Assembly (NCBI GenBank): GCA_012845835.1
Contig: JABAKD010000017.1
Span: forward strand, 2,727,001 to 2,791,000
DNA: 64,000 nucleotides
Source of the DNA: Undaria pinnatifida
Lineage: Eukaryota; Sar; Phaeophyceae; Laminariales; Alariaceae
Direction of reading: 5' to 3'
Every line of letters begins with the position of its first letter. The first letter of the stretch is position 1. Both the position numbers and the translations under genes were made by a program. The notes beneath the pieces were generated by a model, which was not told where the DNA came from, ran no database searches, and was given only the letters and a program-made list of their open reading frames with translations. Positions 54,695 to 64,000 of the stretch are shown in pieces.

Positions 54695-57498
54695 CTTGAT
54701 GTTGCTGAAGGACCCCAATATGTGCACCTTCTGGTCCGCCACGATTATTCTTGTTCGGGTGGCGTTTTCGATCGCGTGTCGAGTCTTACCGCCCTGGCCG
54801 GCGATGCGCCCAATCGCGCGACTGGGGTGTTGGTTTTTCGTTTGGATGCCGACAAGACAGGACATAGATGACGCCGAACAGCGACACAGGACAACGACAG
54901 CCGCAACGAAAACGACGACAGCAACGACAACGACAACAACGGCAGTCACAACGACCACAACAACGGCAGCGACAACAACGAGCACGTAGCGCAGCGCAGG
55001 GGTCGGGGGTCGGGAGGGGTTAGAAGCGGTGGGTGAGGCAGACGGGGAGGGGTGGGGGGAACGGCGCATTGCACGAAGTCAGACGGAGCTAGGCTCGAGC
55101 GGCCGTGTACACAAAACAAAAGGTGATGGCACAGATGTTCGGTATACGTCCATCCTCGCGGTGAAAAAAAAAAGATCGACCGAAACGTATCTATCTGATC
55201 TTACACACATGCTGTGCTGGCTGTGTGACGGGAATAGCTTGAACAAATTGCAACGGGTAAGAGCCCCCCAGTCAAACGGCAACAAGGGAAAAAAGGCCCT
55301 TCTCTCGACGGAGGATCTTAGCAGTGACCGTCAGCAGTGAGCGTAAACTCTACCCCTCTCCGTGCCTCCGGGTTGCTCCAGCCTAACGCTCGGTTTAGCC
55401 TTCTCGCCCGTCCCGCATACAAGGAACGAGCACCCTCCTTACCCCAGCTGCTCCATCCAAGCTAACGTTAGGCTTGGTTCTCTCCCCCGCTCCATAACAC
55501 GCACATCCAACAACCCCGACCCATCGTTACCGCAGCGGGAGTACCCCCCACCCCCCCCTCCCGCAACTCGACGTGCTCCGTCCCGACGATGTAGGGATGC
55601 GAGGATCTACGGTCTGAAGACTATGGCCATGCACGATACGATTGCCCCCCCCACCCCTTTCCCTCCCCTCTACTTCCGTGCACCCCCCCTAACGCACCTG
55701 AGATGGTCTCCCGCGAGGGTCTTGACGTCCTGTACCTGAAACGAGTCGACGTAGAGGTCGTCCAGTCGCAGCAGCGCCACCGCGTCCTGCCAGTTGCAAT
55801 CGTTGATGGATACACGTCAGCGGGAAAGGGCAGCAAAACAAAGAAGAAGTGTCGTTCTGCCAGGCATGGACTATGCTACCAAGAGTCTAAGCATAAGGTC
55901 GGCGTCGCAATAAGGTATCCGCCGTACTCAAAGTAGGGGAGTCTCTCAGCAGCAAAATACCTAAAACGCCAACGGTGACTATTACAAGTAGCACAAACGA
56001 GCAGCTCCCTGAAAACAAAAACATACCCTCTACAAGACCAATAGTTCTAACATTAAAGCAATACAATGTTTAACCCACACTATATCCAACCAACTTCCCG
56101 CCCCGTATGCCGGTGCAGTTAGTGCAAAGGAGCTAAGACCAAAGCAAGCCACGACCATCTGCACCTTTAAGCTGTCTAATATTAGGTGTAGACTTGAACA
56201 AGAAAATCGCAACTCCGCCCCCTTCCCTCCTCCCTACCTCCCCTTTCTCCAACCACGTAGTATCCCCATTGCTGTCTCTGGAAGTGGCTGCACTAGACAA
56301 CAAAAAAAAATAATTCGGAGCTGTCATCCATATGCAGAAAGTACGCACAAGGTGCGGAAGTCCGCCTCACACGTTATTCTCAGAAGGGTGCAGTCCACCC
56401 TTTTCGCGGCTCGCCGAACACCTCACGGTGCTTCGCGCTTGGTGCGCGCGATGCTTGCCTTGTCGCTGAAAACCCGGCATGCTTCGTCCCGGCATTGCAG
56501 GATGCGAGGGCCTCCAGTCTCAAGACTACGGCTATGCATGAAACGAGCACCTTCACATCCCCCAGTCTGCCTCGTCGGTGAAAACTCGATATGCTCCGTC
56601 TCGGGATTATAGGGATGCGAGGGTCAACGGTCTGACAGGCTGTGGCCATTCCTGCCGATTAATACACCCTTCCCTCCAATCACCACCACTACTACCCCCC
56701 CCTTGCCCCGGCAGCCCCCGGGCCCTCTACACCATAGCGAAGGGCACCACCCACCTGCACTTCGAAGCCGAGCATGAAGGCCTGGATGAAGTCGGCGGTT
56801 TTCTGCAGAGCGGAGGCGTCTTCCGTGTGCTTTGAAGACTTCAACTCCACGTTTCGCGTTTTACGGTTGAACCTGCGAAACGACCAACGGTAGGCCACGT
56901 GGGCGGCAACGGCGGTAGAACGGGTCAGGGGCCAACTACGGTTAAGGGCATCAGACGGCAGCAAGTTAACGACAACACTAAACTTATAACGCGAAAGCAG
57001 CAGCAGCAGCAACCGCGGCAGCAACGCAGGCATGGATGATGGCCCTTGCACGGCTCTCCGCACGGACTCCATTTTCTAGGCTTGTGCATTGGTTTGAATA
57101 TACGAATACTGACAAGTCACTGCCATAGTTGTTAGCGCCGGTGGCGGAGTAAAAGCCAACCAGACTTAGTATTTGCCAACACACCCCAAACGTTGAGCCA
57201 CAAACGCGCCAGTGAGACGCAAAGACGTGATAACTCCGCAAATCACCATACGCAACTACCATACAATCTCCAAATACTTCAAGGTACGTGCATAACCTTG
57301 CCTAATTTGGAGCTTCATGTGCTCCACGGTGGGCGTAACGATATTCTCCCAGGTGTTACGCAGAGGCGTTAATCGGTGAGGGGGGCAACGAATTCGCCGG
57401 AAGTCGTCTTCCCCTCCCCCCATTTCGCGAGCGGTTAGGGCCGGAAAATCCGGCCGCGCGGCGGCCGCCTCTCCCTCCGCTCCCCCCGCTGTGTCCAT
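54695..57498 (-). CDS. PNO1: PNO1/DIM2, KH-domain ribosome assembly factor
   Basis: Nucleolar/pre-40S factor that binds 18S rRNA 3' sequence with Nob1. Exons: 57498-57302 (start; RRIRCPPHRLTPLRNTWENI, EHMKLQI), 56872-56755 (FNRKTRNVELKSSKHTEDAS; DFIQAFMLGFEVQ), 55786-55698 (DAVALLRLDDLYVDSFQVQD; LAGDHL) and 54821-54695 (RAIGRIAGQGGKTRHAIENA; RIIVADQKVHILGSFSNIK). The KH signature is intact (GQGG, with a KVHILGS strand). Phases match at every junction. Intron 1 requires a GC donor (ATTAG|GCAAGG) to preserve the conserved QIR-F junction. The usual C-terminal segment (GxPPxKVY...RF) was not found: either a further exon lies downstream of AAG|GTGACC, or translation continues to the stop at 54608 with an unrelated tail. 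Exons 1-4 encode about 176 residues of a usual 200-250. Confidence 0.93.
54885..54985 (+). repeat. CAACGACA microsatellite in PNO1 intron 3
   Basis: ACGACAGCAACGACAACGAC-type repeats; G/T-rich on the sense strand. Confidence 0.85.
55560..56660 (+). repeat. Dispersed 85-bp repeats in PNO1 introns 2 and 3
   Basis: Copies at about 55575-55640 (intron 3), 56454-56550 and 56567-56655 (intron 2): GTGAAAACYCGRYATGCTYCGTC...GGATGCGAGGGTC...GACTAYGGCYATGCA. A fourth copy is at 22252, beside MTFP1. Confidence 0.75.
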
Positions 57499-57499
57499 G

Positions 57500-58140
57500 T
57501 CATCAGCTCCCGCTGCTGCTGTTGCAGTTGCTGCCGCGGTTTCTACCTGTCACGCGCGTCATTTCAATACGTTTTTCGCCGTTTCGTGTAATTCGATTGG
57601 GTTTCATGCGAAGGAGGCATCGCCCTCGAGGTGGGAAAAAAAACGTCATTAGAACGACTCCGATTTTACAGCAGTTTTTAGGACACCGTACGAGAACAAA
57701 ACGTTTATTTTTCAGTCAGAGAAAACAGCCTTCTGGCTTACTGCACGTCCGCGCAGTCGTATTACCTCTGAATTCGGCAGCGGTAGAGGGGATCTGGGGG
57801 GAAGGGGCGGTCGGCCGTATCCCAAGAAATGTGCATCCCCGTGGTTTAACGCGGACTGACGCAATCAAGGTGCGGTCCGATCAGACCACACCTCGCAACC
57901 ATACACGACAAAACAGAGTTTCAGCTCTTGATTGACCCCTTTGGAGAGGACACATTTCAAACACTTCCAACTACAGCATCACCGCCACATGAAATATCGA
58001 GCAGATCTCTACCCACTTCTCCCCCCTCCCCTTTTGATCCCCCCTCACTCCCCGCTACGCCATCGCCTCCAAAACATCAAAATCCCGTTCACCCCGCTCT
58101 ATTCCAAGTAATTTGTCCCTGAAACGGTCTCGCCTCCATT
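57500..58140. promoter_or_regulatory. 5' flank of PNO1; no exon recognised
   Basis: Presumed promoter and 5' UTR of the minus-strand gene. No core element is clear. 58085-58140 holds a fragment of the TTAA MITE (TTCCAAGTAATTTGTCCCTG). Confidence 0.35.
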
Positions 58141-58496
58141 TTTTTTTTTTAAATCTCTTCCAACATACTACCACTTTTTCTAATGCGAAAACTATATGTT
58201 CGAATAGAAGTGGTATGTGCCAGAAACGCGTTTCGAGGGCTAAAAGATGAAATAAAACGCTACATATCACCTGGTCCCCGTTTGGAAATATAGCTTCCGA
58301 TCTCGACAAGAAACGAGAAATGGCGGAAATATTTCTTGATTTCCATTTCAGGAAAATTGGCAAGATCGCGATTATTAATCGGCAAGGCGATTTCGATTCC
58401 AGAAAACAAAAAAATCAGGGTAAAATCGCGAATATGAAACGGCAATGCGATCTCCATCCCCCGCACTGCTCACGGCGTTTAACGGCCCTAGAAACT

Positions 58497-58598
58497 CACC
58501 TGGTCCGCTTGGAACACAACTCCCTCGTCGACCTCCATCCTTATAGCGTTCGCTATTTCGCTAGCTTGTTGAGTCTTGCCGGCGACGTTTTCCAATCG
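58497..58598 (-). pseudogene. Diverged copy of the PNO1 KH exon
   Basis: A well-formed exon: acceptor CTTTTTTTTTTCTTGTAG, then RLENVAGKTQQASEIANAIR and MEVDEGVVFQADQ, then CAG|GTGAGT. At DNA level it shares CGATTGG.....GTCGCCGGC, AAGACTCRACA and GCGGACCAG with PNO1 54821-54745, but the GQGG loop is lost. A third trace (TTTCCAAACGGGGACCAGGT) is at about 58270-58290. Relic of a partial PNO1 duplication, or an independent exon with chance similarity; open and spliceable as it stands. Confidence 0.45.
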
Positions 58599-58890
58599 CT
58601 ACAAGAAAAAAAAAGCGTACGAAGATCGGATCTTGCGAAGAGAAAAGACGCCGAAGGTGCCGTTACACTTCACACCGTTACACCCCCCCCCACACACTCC
58701 GACGGCTGTTTTTCGTTCGTTCTCCGAGAGTTACGCCGCGTCTCCGTTTCTTCGCAAACACCTGGGTACGTCAGATGTCGGATATCAGGACACATGTCCA
58801 TCAAGGGAGAACGTGCGATGCCAAGGGCACAGAACCGAGCGTTACAAACTAAAACCTAGTAGCTTGGCGTCAATCAAGGCAACTTTGCTG

Positions 58891-59268
58891 TCTGGTATGG
58901 GGTGTAAGTGCTGCCTGCTGACATAGTTACTTCTTTGTGTCGGTTTCGATCGACGTTTCGCTTCATTACGGCTACGATTACCGTACGTTAATGCGCACGC
59001 TCCTCTAGCTTCGCGGCTGCGGTTGCGAGAGTCCGGCGCAGTCATAGCCATGTTTAGGCCCAAAAATACGAGGATGGAGTCTGGTATGGGGTGTAAGTGC
59101 TGCCTGCTGACATAGTTACTTCTTTGTGTCGGTTTCGATCGACGTTTCGCTTCATTACGGCTACGATTACCGTGCGTTAATGCGCACGCTCCTTTAGCTT
59201 CACGGCTGCGGTTGCGAGAGTCCGGTGCAGTCATAGCCATGTTTAGGCCCAAAAATACGAGGATGGAG
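58891..59268 (-). repeat. 189-bp tandem duplication, open in both copies
   Basis: Two copies of 189 bp (63 codons), about 97% identical, together an uninterrupted minus-strand frame (GLNMAMTAPDSRNRSREARG; YGNRSRNEAKRRSKPTQRSN). A period divisible by three keeps the frame. No domain; likely a recent tandem duplication of unknown sequence. Confidence 0.7.
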
Positions 59269-59439
59269 GCGGGAAACGGGGGGGGGGGGGTTGTTTCAGG
59301 TTGAGTCAGTTCTTGATGGTCCTTGTGGGATTGTGAGACAAGGTTCCTTGATCCTCGCCGCAGACTCGATGTTTGTACTATTTACGCGAGTATTGCAGAC
59401 GAAAAAGGGAGAGGAGAGGCAACGCGGCAACGACGGTGT

Positions 59440-59492
59440 GCGTCCAAGCAATTAGTCGACGTCCAAGCAATTAATCGACGTCCAAGTAATGA
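59440..59492 (+). repeat. 17- to 18-bp tandem repeat, three copies
   Basis: GTCCAAGCAATTARTCGAC three times. Confidence 0.85.
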
Positions 59493-59879
59493 GAGGCACC
59501 AGAGAGCAAGCCGTCCACAGCCCACATGCCACTCCCCGAAGAAGGTGCGGCACCCCTCTGACGACTCCGTAGAGGAATGATATTTACTGCGTGCAGGTCT
59601 AGGTCTGAGCTTGTACACGAAGAAAATATTGGTGTGGTGGATGTCCAGCCTGTTACTGCTGTTGCTTGCATGTCCGGTATGTCACGGGTCCGACTCGAGA
59701 CACGCAGCAGGAGTGCGTACGAAGTACGTACCAGAGGGTACATGAAGCAATATTGAACAATTTTGGGGCTTAATGAGTCATACTGTGATACTTGTCAAAG
59801 GGAAAAAGTGACGGAAAAACAAAGTGACGATTGCAGCATCGATCATTCGAAGCAAGCAACGTGGGCTTCTCTGGGGTGC

Positions 59880-60234
59880 AGTTGTTGTTTTGTTGTTCTC
59901 GCATAAACTCGCATAATCAAGTCCGTGGTCACAGAACAGGCTCCAGTCACTATGGAAAATTAAATTTTACAACCAAATCTGTGTTGAGCCTTTCCTCGAT
60001 TCGGGCTCTGAAACGTGTACGATATACCACGAGCGGGTGTGATATAGTTCGTGTTGAGGAGGGCGAGTTTGTTGTCTGTTGCGTGAAGCAATAGTCGCTC
60101 TCCGTTATCGTCCAGTTCATCACGCCCGTACGCACCCATCACATTACGGTCGGTCCACCCGATCCCTCGCATGCCAGTACGAGCATTCGCGCCCATCAAG
60201 ACAAGGAGGTGGTTCCTACTGGGTACCCCCTCAA
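59880..60234 (-). pseudogene. Non-LTR retrotransposon endonuclease fragment
   Basis: The minus strand from 60234 encodes an exonuclease-endonuclease-phosphatase (APE-type) piece: LLVLMGANARTGMRGIGWTD, AYGRDELDDNGERLLLHATD and LALLNTNYITPARGISYTFQ. The family motif GDxNARTG lacks its catalytic Asp here (MG-ANARTG), and a stop follows at 59960. The 5' side is cut by the MITE at 60235. 59880-59950 matches the fragment at 33555. Confidence 0.75.
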
Positions 60235-60482
60235 GACTGATTCTACGATAGCCCCCCCCAAAACCAGCGATTTTGTTTAACCAACGTTTCATGGCTGCTC
60301 GACACAAGGAAGGATACTATCGAAAACATACAATCCACACATTTTCTTGTGTGCAAAGGTCTTTCGATCGATGACGTCGGGGGGTCGAGGGACACCGTAT
60401 TTCAGGAGAAACAATCGAGAGCTGGTTTTGAAACCAGCGATTTCGTTAAAGAAAAGTTGGGGGGGCTACCGTAGAACGACTC
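60235..60482. mobile_element. MITE with 4-bp target duplication, copy B
   Basis: Ends GACTGATTCTACGATAGCCC and, reversed, GAGTCGTTCTACGGTAGCCC. Flanked by TCAA (60231-60234) and TCAA (60483-60486). Inserted in the LINE relic. Confidence 0.88.
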
Positions 60483-60894
60483 TCAACCACCTCAAGTGAG
60501 TTCCAAAAACGTTTTTTGTCTCATTGCTGCTCTTATCGAGGGTGGGAGAATAGCTTACAATGAAATACACCTTTAGAGTTCCCTTTGAGTTGGATGCGAA
60601 CCTTCATCAATCTAGCACTGGTGCACACGACCGCGACGTTACCCTTATCCATCCCCGCCACCATAGACTCTCTAACAGTACTCGTAGGGGGGGGGCAGTA
60701 AAGCGGTGGTGTGCCAGAGCAAGCGATATGACTGCCTTATTGGGGCAAGCCGCCTTATTAATTCCGGGTTACGAGTGCTATTCCCCAGTCGCGCCAAGCG
60801 ATTTTGACCGCCCTATATCGGGATACCGCCTTATATGGGGATACCGCCTTATTGGGGGATTATACCCCTACAGCGATACCTTTTACTTTCTTTT

Positions 60895-61040
60895 CCGGCG
60901 GATGGGGAAAAATGAAGCTCAAGGTCACCACACTTCCACGTCGTGTGTCGATTTAACTCAATTGCATTCGCAATCCAGCGCTTGTACGATGTACATAGCT
61001 GGCGTGTCCTTCGCGCGACAGCGCGAGCTGTCCCTACGAT
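60895..61040 (+). repeat. Dispersed repeat, partner of 5222-5400
   Basis: CGTGTGTCGATTTAACTCAA and AGCTGGCGTGTCCTTCG match in reverse complement. Confidence 0.7.
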
Positions 61041-61084
61041 CACATTTCGTTTCCGAAGCGTGCAACAATGCAACAAGTTGCACG

Positions 61085-61377
61085 ACATGATCCAAACTGG
61101 ATGGATGGGGATGGATGAGACGATTTTCGATAGTCTCTGCGAGGTCACCAAGGAACAGACCCGCTACACCGTCGAATTTGACTTGGCTGAACTGCTATCG
61201 CGATGGCTGCTGTGCAACTGCACACCTTGGTACGAGATGGCGATGGATAACACTACGAGTATGGGGCTCATGGCAGATGGAAGTCCACTCAAAGCCGGTG
61301 GGTGCTCTCGCACAAGACGTGGCTATGCTGCAGCTGCTTCGGTTGTCGCCACTATTTTTTTAGTCGTTACAAGATAG
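61085..61377 (+). other. Open segment, possibly transposon-derived
   Basis: Reads GWMGMDETIFDSLCEVTKEQ and FDLAELLSRWLLCNC. The DETIFDSLCE string is loosely like the N-terminus of Harbinger-type transposases, but no catalytic core is present. Confidence 0.25.
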
Positions 61378-61399
61378 ACAGATAACTACGGTCCTCGCA

Positions 61400-63240
61400 C
61401 CTTTGAACAATAACCACAGGATCTCCTAGGTGGCACCTTCAGCGGGGTAGGCAGACAGGGGGGTGGATATATCCACACGAATGCGTTCCTGGGTGTCTGA
61501 CGTTCCGAGAGAGAGGAATACGATTATACGATTGCGCGGGTTGGCTGCGAACAGGTAATAGGTTTCAATATCGTCGAAGGCGGCTTATGTAGGGAAACTA
61601 CCCAAAATTTACCAAAAATTATGTACAGGTTGTTCGTAAATATAATATATTTATTATATTAAAAAAAACATTAAACATGCTTTATATTTACGACCAATAT
61701 GGTATGCTGTTTGTTGCTCATTTTCCTCTTGTTCCTGCTCCTAGCTTACACTCTGTGAAGGCTACCTCCTAACGGACACGCAGTGATCGAGATTTGCTGT
61801 TTCTTGGACCTTTTCCTGGCGTGACGACGCGGCTCGCTCCTTGGCAGAAGCGCGAGGAGGATCAGGCGTGCGCGCTCCAGCGTATCGGATTTGTTCAGGC
61901 CGCTCGCTGCAGAAGGAGGTGAAACACGAAACCAAACGAACAACATATGGAGCGTTCCGGTATGAGAGGGAGCCTTGAATTCTCTCACAGACAGTAGCGC
62001 CGATCGACTTGATCAGGATGGCATAATGCGTAGAACATGCGGATTCACTTGCGTGCACAGGAAGCGACACAGCATGCCCTCGTTCTGTTACTGGAGGAGG
62101 ATGGGGGATACCAATCTTCTTGGTTGAGCGTGCCTTACTGTGCTTGCCGTTCCGAAGTCGACCGGCCACGTCTGTTTTTTTTGTTCGGCAAGCGCGCAAG
62201 TACTGCTGGTACGATATAATTTTCAGTCACCTAGAGCAGTATGAGGGGGCCATATGTCCGAGACTTTAGATGGCACGTACATCGTCCACCAGGCAGGTCG
62301 CCGCCTGTAAACCTGGGATGCATTGCCGCTTGAGAGAGCTAGGACTCTTCGTCTCCTTCCAGCCATGGGATTCACCACACGAGACAGCAGTAGTACTCGT
62401 ACAACAGCGGCAGCAGCAGCAGCAATACGCCTTTCACAACAACAGCAGCAGCCCCAATACGATGAAAACGAAAAAATTGAAAAATTGAAAAGTTTCACAA
62501 CGATTTGTCCGAAAATATAAGAATAGTGTAGACATTAATATTTATATATAAATGTTATTATATTTATGTTCATTTTGGCAGCGGCATGTTCGACGCTCTT
62601 TGTGGCGGTTGGTTTTCGGCTGTTGGTCATCATGTCTCCATGACCACAGGGCAGATTGGAAGCAGGCCCTGAATTCTTCCTCCAGCATCTTCGATCTTGT
62701 GGCGCGCCTGTGTTTTAGATCGCGCTTGCTTGCCCGCTAGTTCCGTTTCTGCACACACGTGTTAGGTTTAGCTGTCCATGGTGAGCTATTGGTACGTGTA
62801 CGGCTGCCTTGCACGGTTGCTGCTGCTGCTGCAGCAGCAGCAGCAGTGTACCACAGGTCACCACAGGTCCCCCGCCATATCATTTTTGACATGTTTGTGA
62901 AAAACATAATTTGATCGTACTCGTGTTGTATGACATGACATCATACACACTCGCCATGATGCTAACTTCGGTGCGCTCGTACCTCAAATACGCGCACAAA
63001 TGCGGTTCGTACTTACAGTCAGTAGTTTACCGTTTACCGTTTACCGTTCACCCGTGTCAACCTGCACAGAGTGGTACAACCAGCAGCAGAGCAGCAGTAT
63101 TCGTAGTTAGCTCGTAAGTAGTGCTGCTGCGTTGACCTTTTAAGAATATGCCGGCAAAGGCAGTCGAAAAGCCCATACCGTACACCTCGTAACACGGAAA
63201 CTAGAAAATAGCACATCCCCCGAAGATAGCACGCCCCCCA
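61400..63240. other. No gene recognised
   Basis: 61760-62200 is open on the minus strand (145 codons) without domains. 62400-62460 contains CAG/CAA triplets. AT-rich palindromic bits at 61640-61690 and 62525-62560. Confidence 0.35.
62818..62847. repeat. (CTG)5(CAG)5 perfect palindrome
   Basis: TGCTGCTGCTGCTG followed directly by CAGCAGCAGCAGCA, self-complementary without a loop, able to extrude a cruciform. Next to it GTACCACAGGTCACCACAGGTC repeats a short word. Confidence 0.85.
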
Positions 63241-63241
63241 C

Positions 63242-63880
63242 ATGAGCACACCCGGTGATGTATGTTTTTGGTTCGGTTTTCGACCGTCACCTTATCACCG
63301 GGCGTACGTTGAATACCACACCCCCTACGGAGGTGCGCCTCAAAACAGTGTTGAACTCCAAAATGTGCTGCACCGCCTGACGGATACCATTCACCCACAG
63401 CACGCGCCGGTTTTATGCATTGAAACCAGCATGGAGGCAACTGCTGCGCTCCATCAAAGTGGGCCGAACGATTCTGCGGCCTGCTCCCGCGCCTGGAGCG
63501 GCGATGACGTCGTTTTTTCCGGGTTCAGCCTTCTTACGTTACCGGTAATGATACTTACCGGTACCACGTCTGCTACTGCTCCCCCTGCTGTGTCCCAAGC
63601 CGCGACTACCGGTGCCGGTAGCAGCAGTAATTTCGTGGCCGATCACGGAACTTGTCGCGTGCCGTTGTACCGATATCTCGAAAACAAACCTGCATGCAGC
63701 AGTGCTATGGTGTACCAGGTATTGTTTTGGAGCGTCGGCTTAGAAACAGACGTTTCATGCTTCATGAGTATGGCAGCAGTTATCTTTCTAGCGGAGCCAG
63801 AGCATCTGACGTGCAACGCTCGGGAGTTTTCACATTATAGAATACCTACGGTAGCGGTAACCAGGTCGTACGGTAGTTAG
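63242..63880 (+). CDS. Long open frame of uncertain status
   Basis: 212 codons, for example YVEYHTPYGGAPQNSVELQN, DDVVFSGFSLLTLPVMILTG and QVLFWSVGLETDVSCFMSMA. Mixed composition with one or two hydrophobic stretches. No known domain, Kozak or splice support. Accept only with transcript evidence. Confidence 0.25.
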   Translation: MSTPGDVCFWFGFRPSPYHRAYVEYHTPYGGAPQNSVELQNVLHRLTDTIHPQHAPVLCIETSMEATAALHQSGPNDSAACSRAWSGDDVVFSGFSLLTLPVMILTGTTSATAPPAVSQAATTGAGSSSNFVADHGTCRVPLYRYLENKPACSSAMVYQVLFWSVGLETDVSCFMSMAAVIFLAEPEHLTCNAREFSHYRIPTVAVTRSYGS

Positions 63881-64000
63881 GGTTCCGACGCCTGTTGCTT
63901 GAAGCGCAACACGAGCTGGGAGATGTGTTGCGCTCACGCACCGCAGGCTTGCAGACCCCCGCAAGCCCCGCCGGAGGCGAAAAAAATTCCCCACCTAAAG

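Noticed and set aside
1-64000. Integrated large DNA virus (as known in brown algae)
   Set aside because: No capsid, polymerase, primase or other viral core genes were recognisable in any frame.

Overview
The window is eukaryotic nuclear DNA. Real genes are split into short exons (roughly 60-200 bp) by long repeat-filled introns with GT-AG (once GC-AG) borders, and the space between is packed with transposable-element fragments and simple repeats. One gene carries a presequence with an A/F cleavage-type motif (VAEA|FVSP) of the kind used by secondary red plastids. With the intron style and the abundant CAA/CAG and GTTGGT repeats, this points to a stramenopile, most likely a brown alga such as an Ectocarpus relative. 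The taxon is an inference. No bacterial genes, CRISPR arrays or recognisable virus genes were seen.

Best-supported genes, all on the minus strand: (1) a mitochondrial fission process protein 1 homolog (MTFP1, 22378-26695, five exons with matching phases; one intron holds a 1.27 kb GGGA array). (2) Directly upstream of it, a putative plastid-targeted protein (26947-30044). (3) PNO1/DIM2, the KH-domain pre-rRNA processing and 40S assembly factor (54695-57498), whose first intron appears to be GC-AG. (4) The last two exons of an unidentified protein with a possible DUF1997-like C-terminus (31713-32052). (5) A 435-residue low-complexity protein with a 100 bp terminal intron (10883-12290). (6) Unidentified exons at the left edge (1-603). 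On the plus strand are a TTDN1/MPLKIP-like protein with a Gly/Arg/Pro-rich disordered region and a C-terminal KPSxxEDPW motif (39057-39880) and a 267-residue acidic, possibly tail-anchored hypothetical protein (44216-45019).

Layout: 1-0.6 kb gene edge; 0.9-2.8 kb low complexity; 2.85-4.13 kb complete hAT-like non-autonomous element; 4.4-9.3 kb tandem repeats and MITEs; 10.9-12.3 kb gene; 13.8-15.8 kb two tRNA-derived SINEs; 16.5-18.5 kb LINE 3' ends, tandem TTAA MITEs and a 29-bp minisatellite; 19.4-21.1 kb MITEs; 22.4-30 kb MTFP1 and plastid gene; 31.7-32.9 kb gene ends; 33-37.7 kb complex repeat field; 38.2-39.9 kb duplicated exons and TTDN1-like gene; 40-47 kb nested transposons around the 44.2 kb gene; 48-51.4 kb duplicated coding-like units and repeats; 54.7-57.5 kb PNO1; 58-61 kb KH-exon relic, LINE endonuclease relic, MITE; 61-64 kb nothing firm.

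Two themes stand out. Diverged second copies of exons lie beside or inside at least five loci. The window also holds several transposon families whose insertion signatures can be read directly: 8-bp TSD with subterminal GGGTC arrays, 4-bp TSD, TTAA TSD with self-tandems, tRNA-type SINE with poly(A) and TSD, and LINE tails made of microsatellites.
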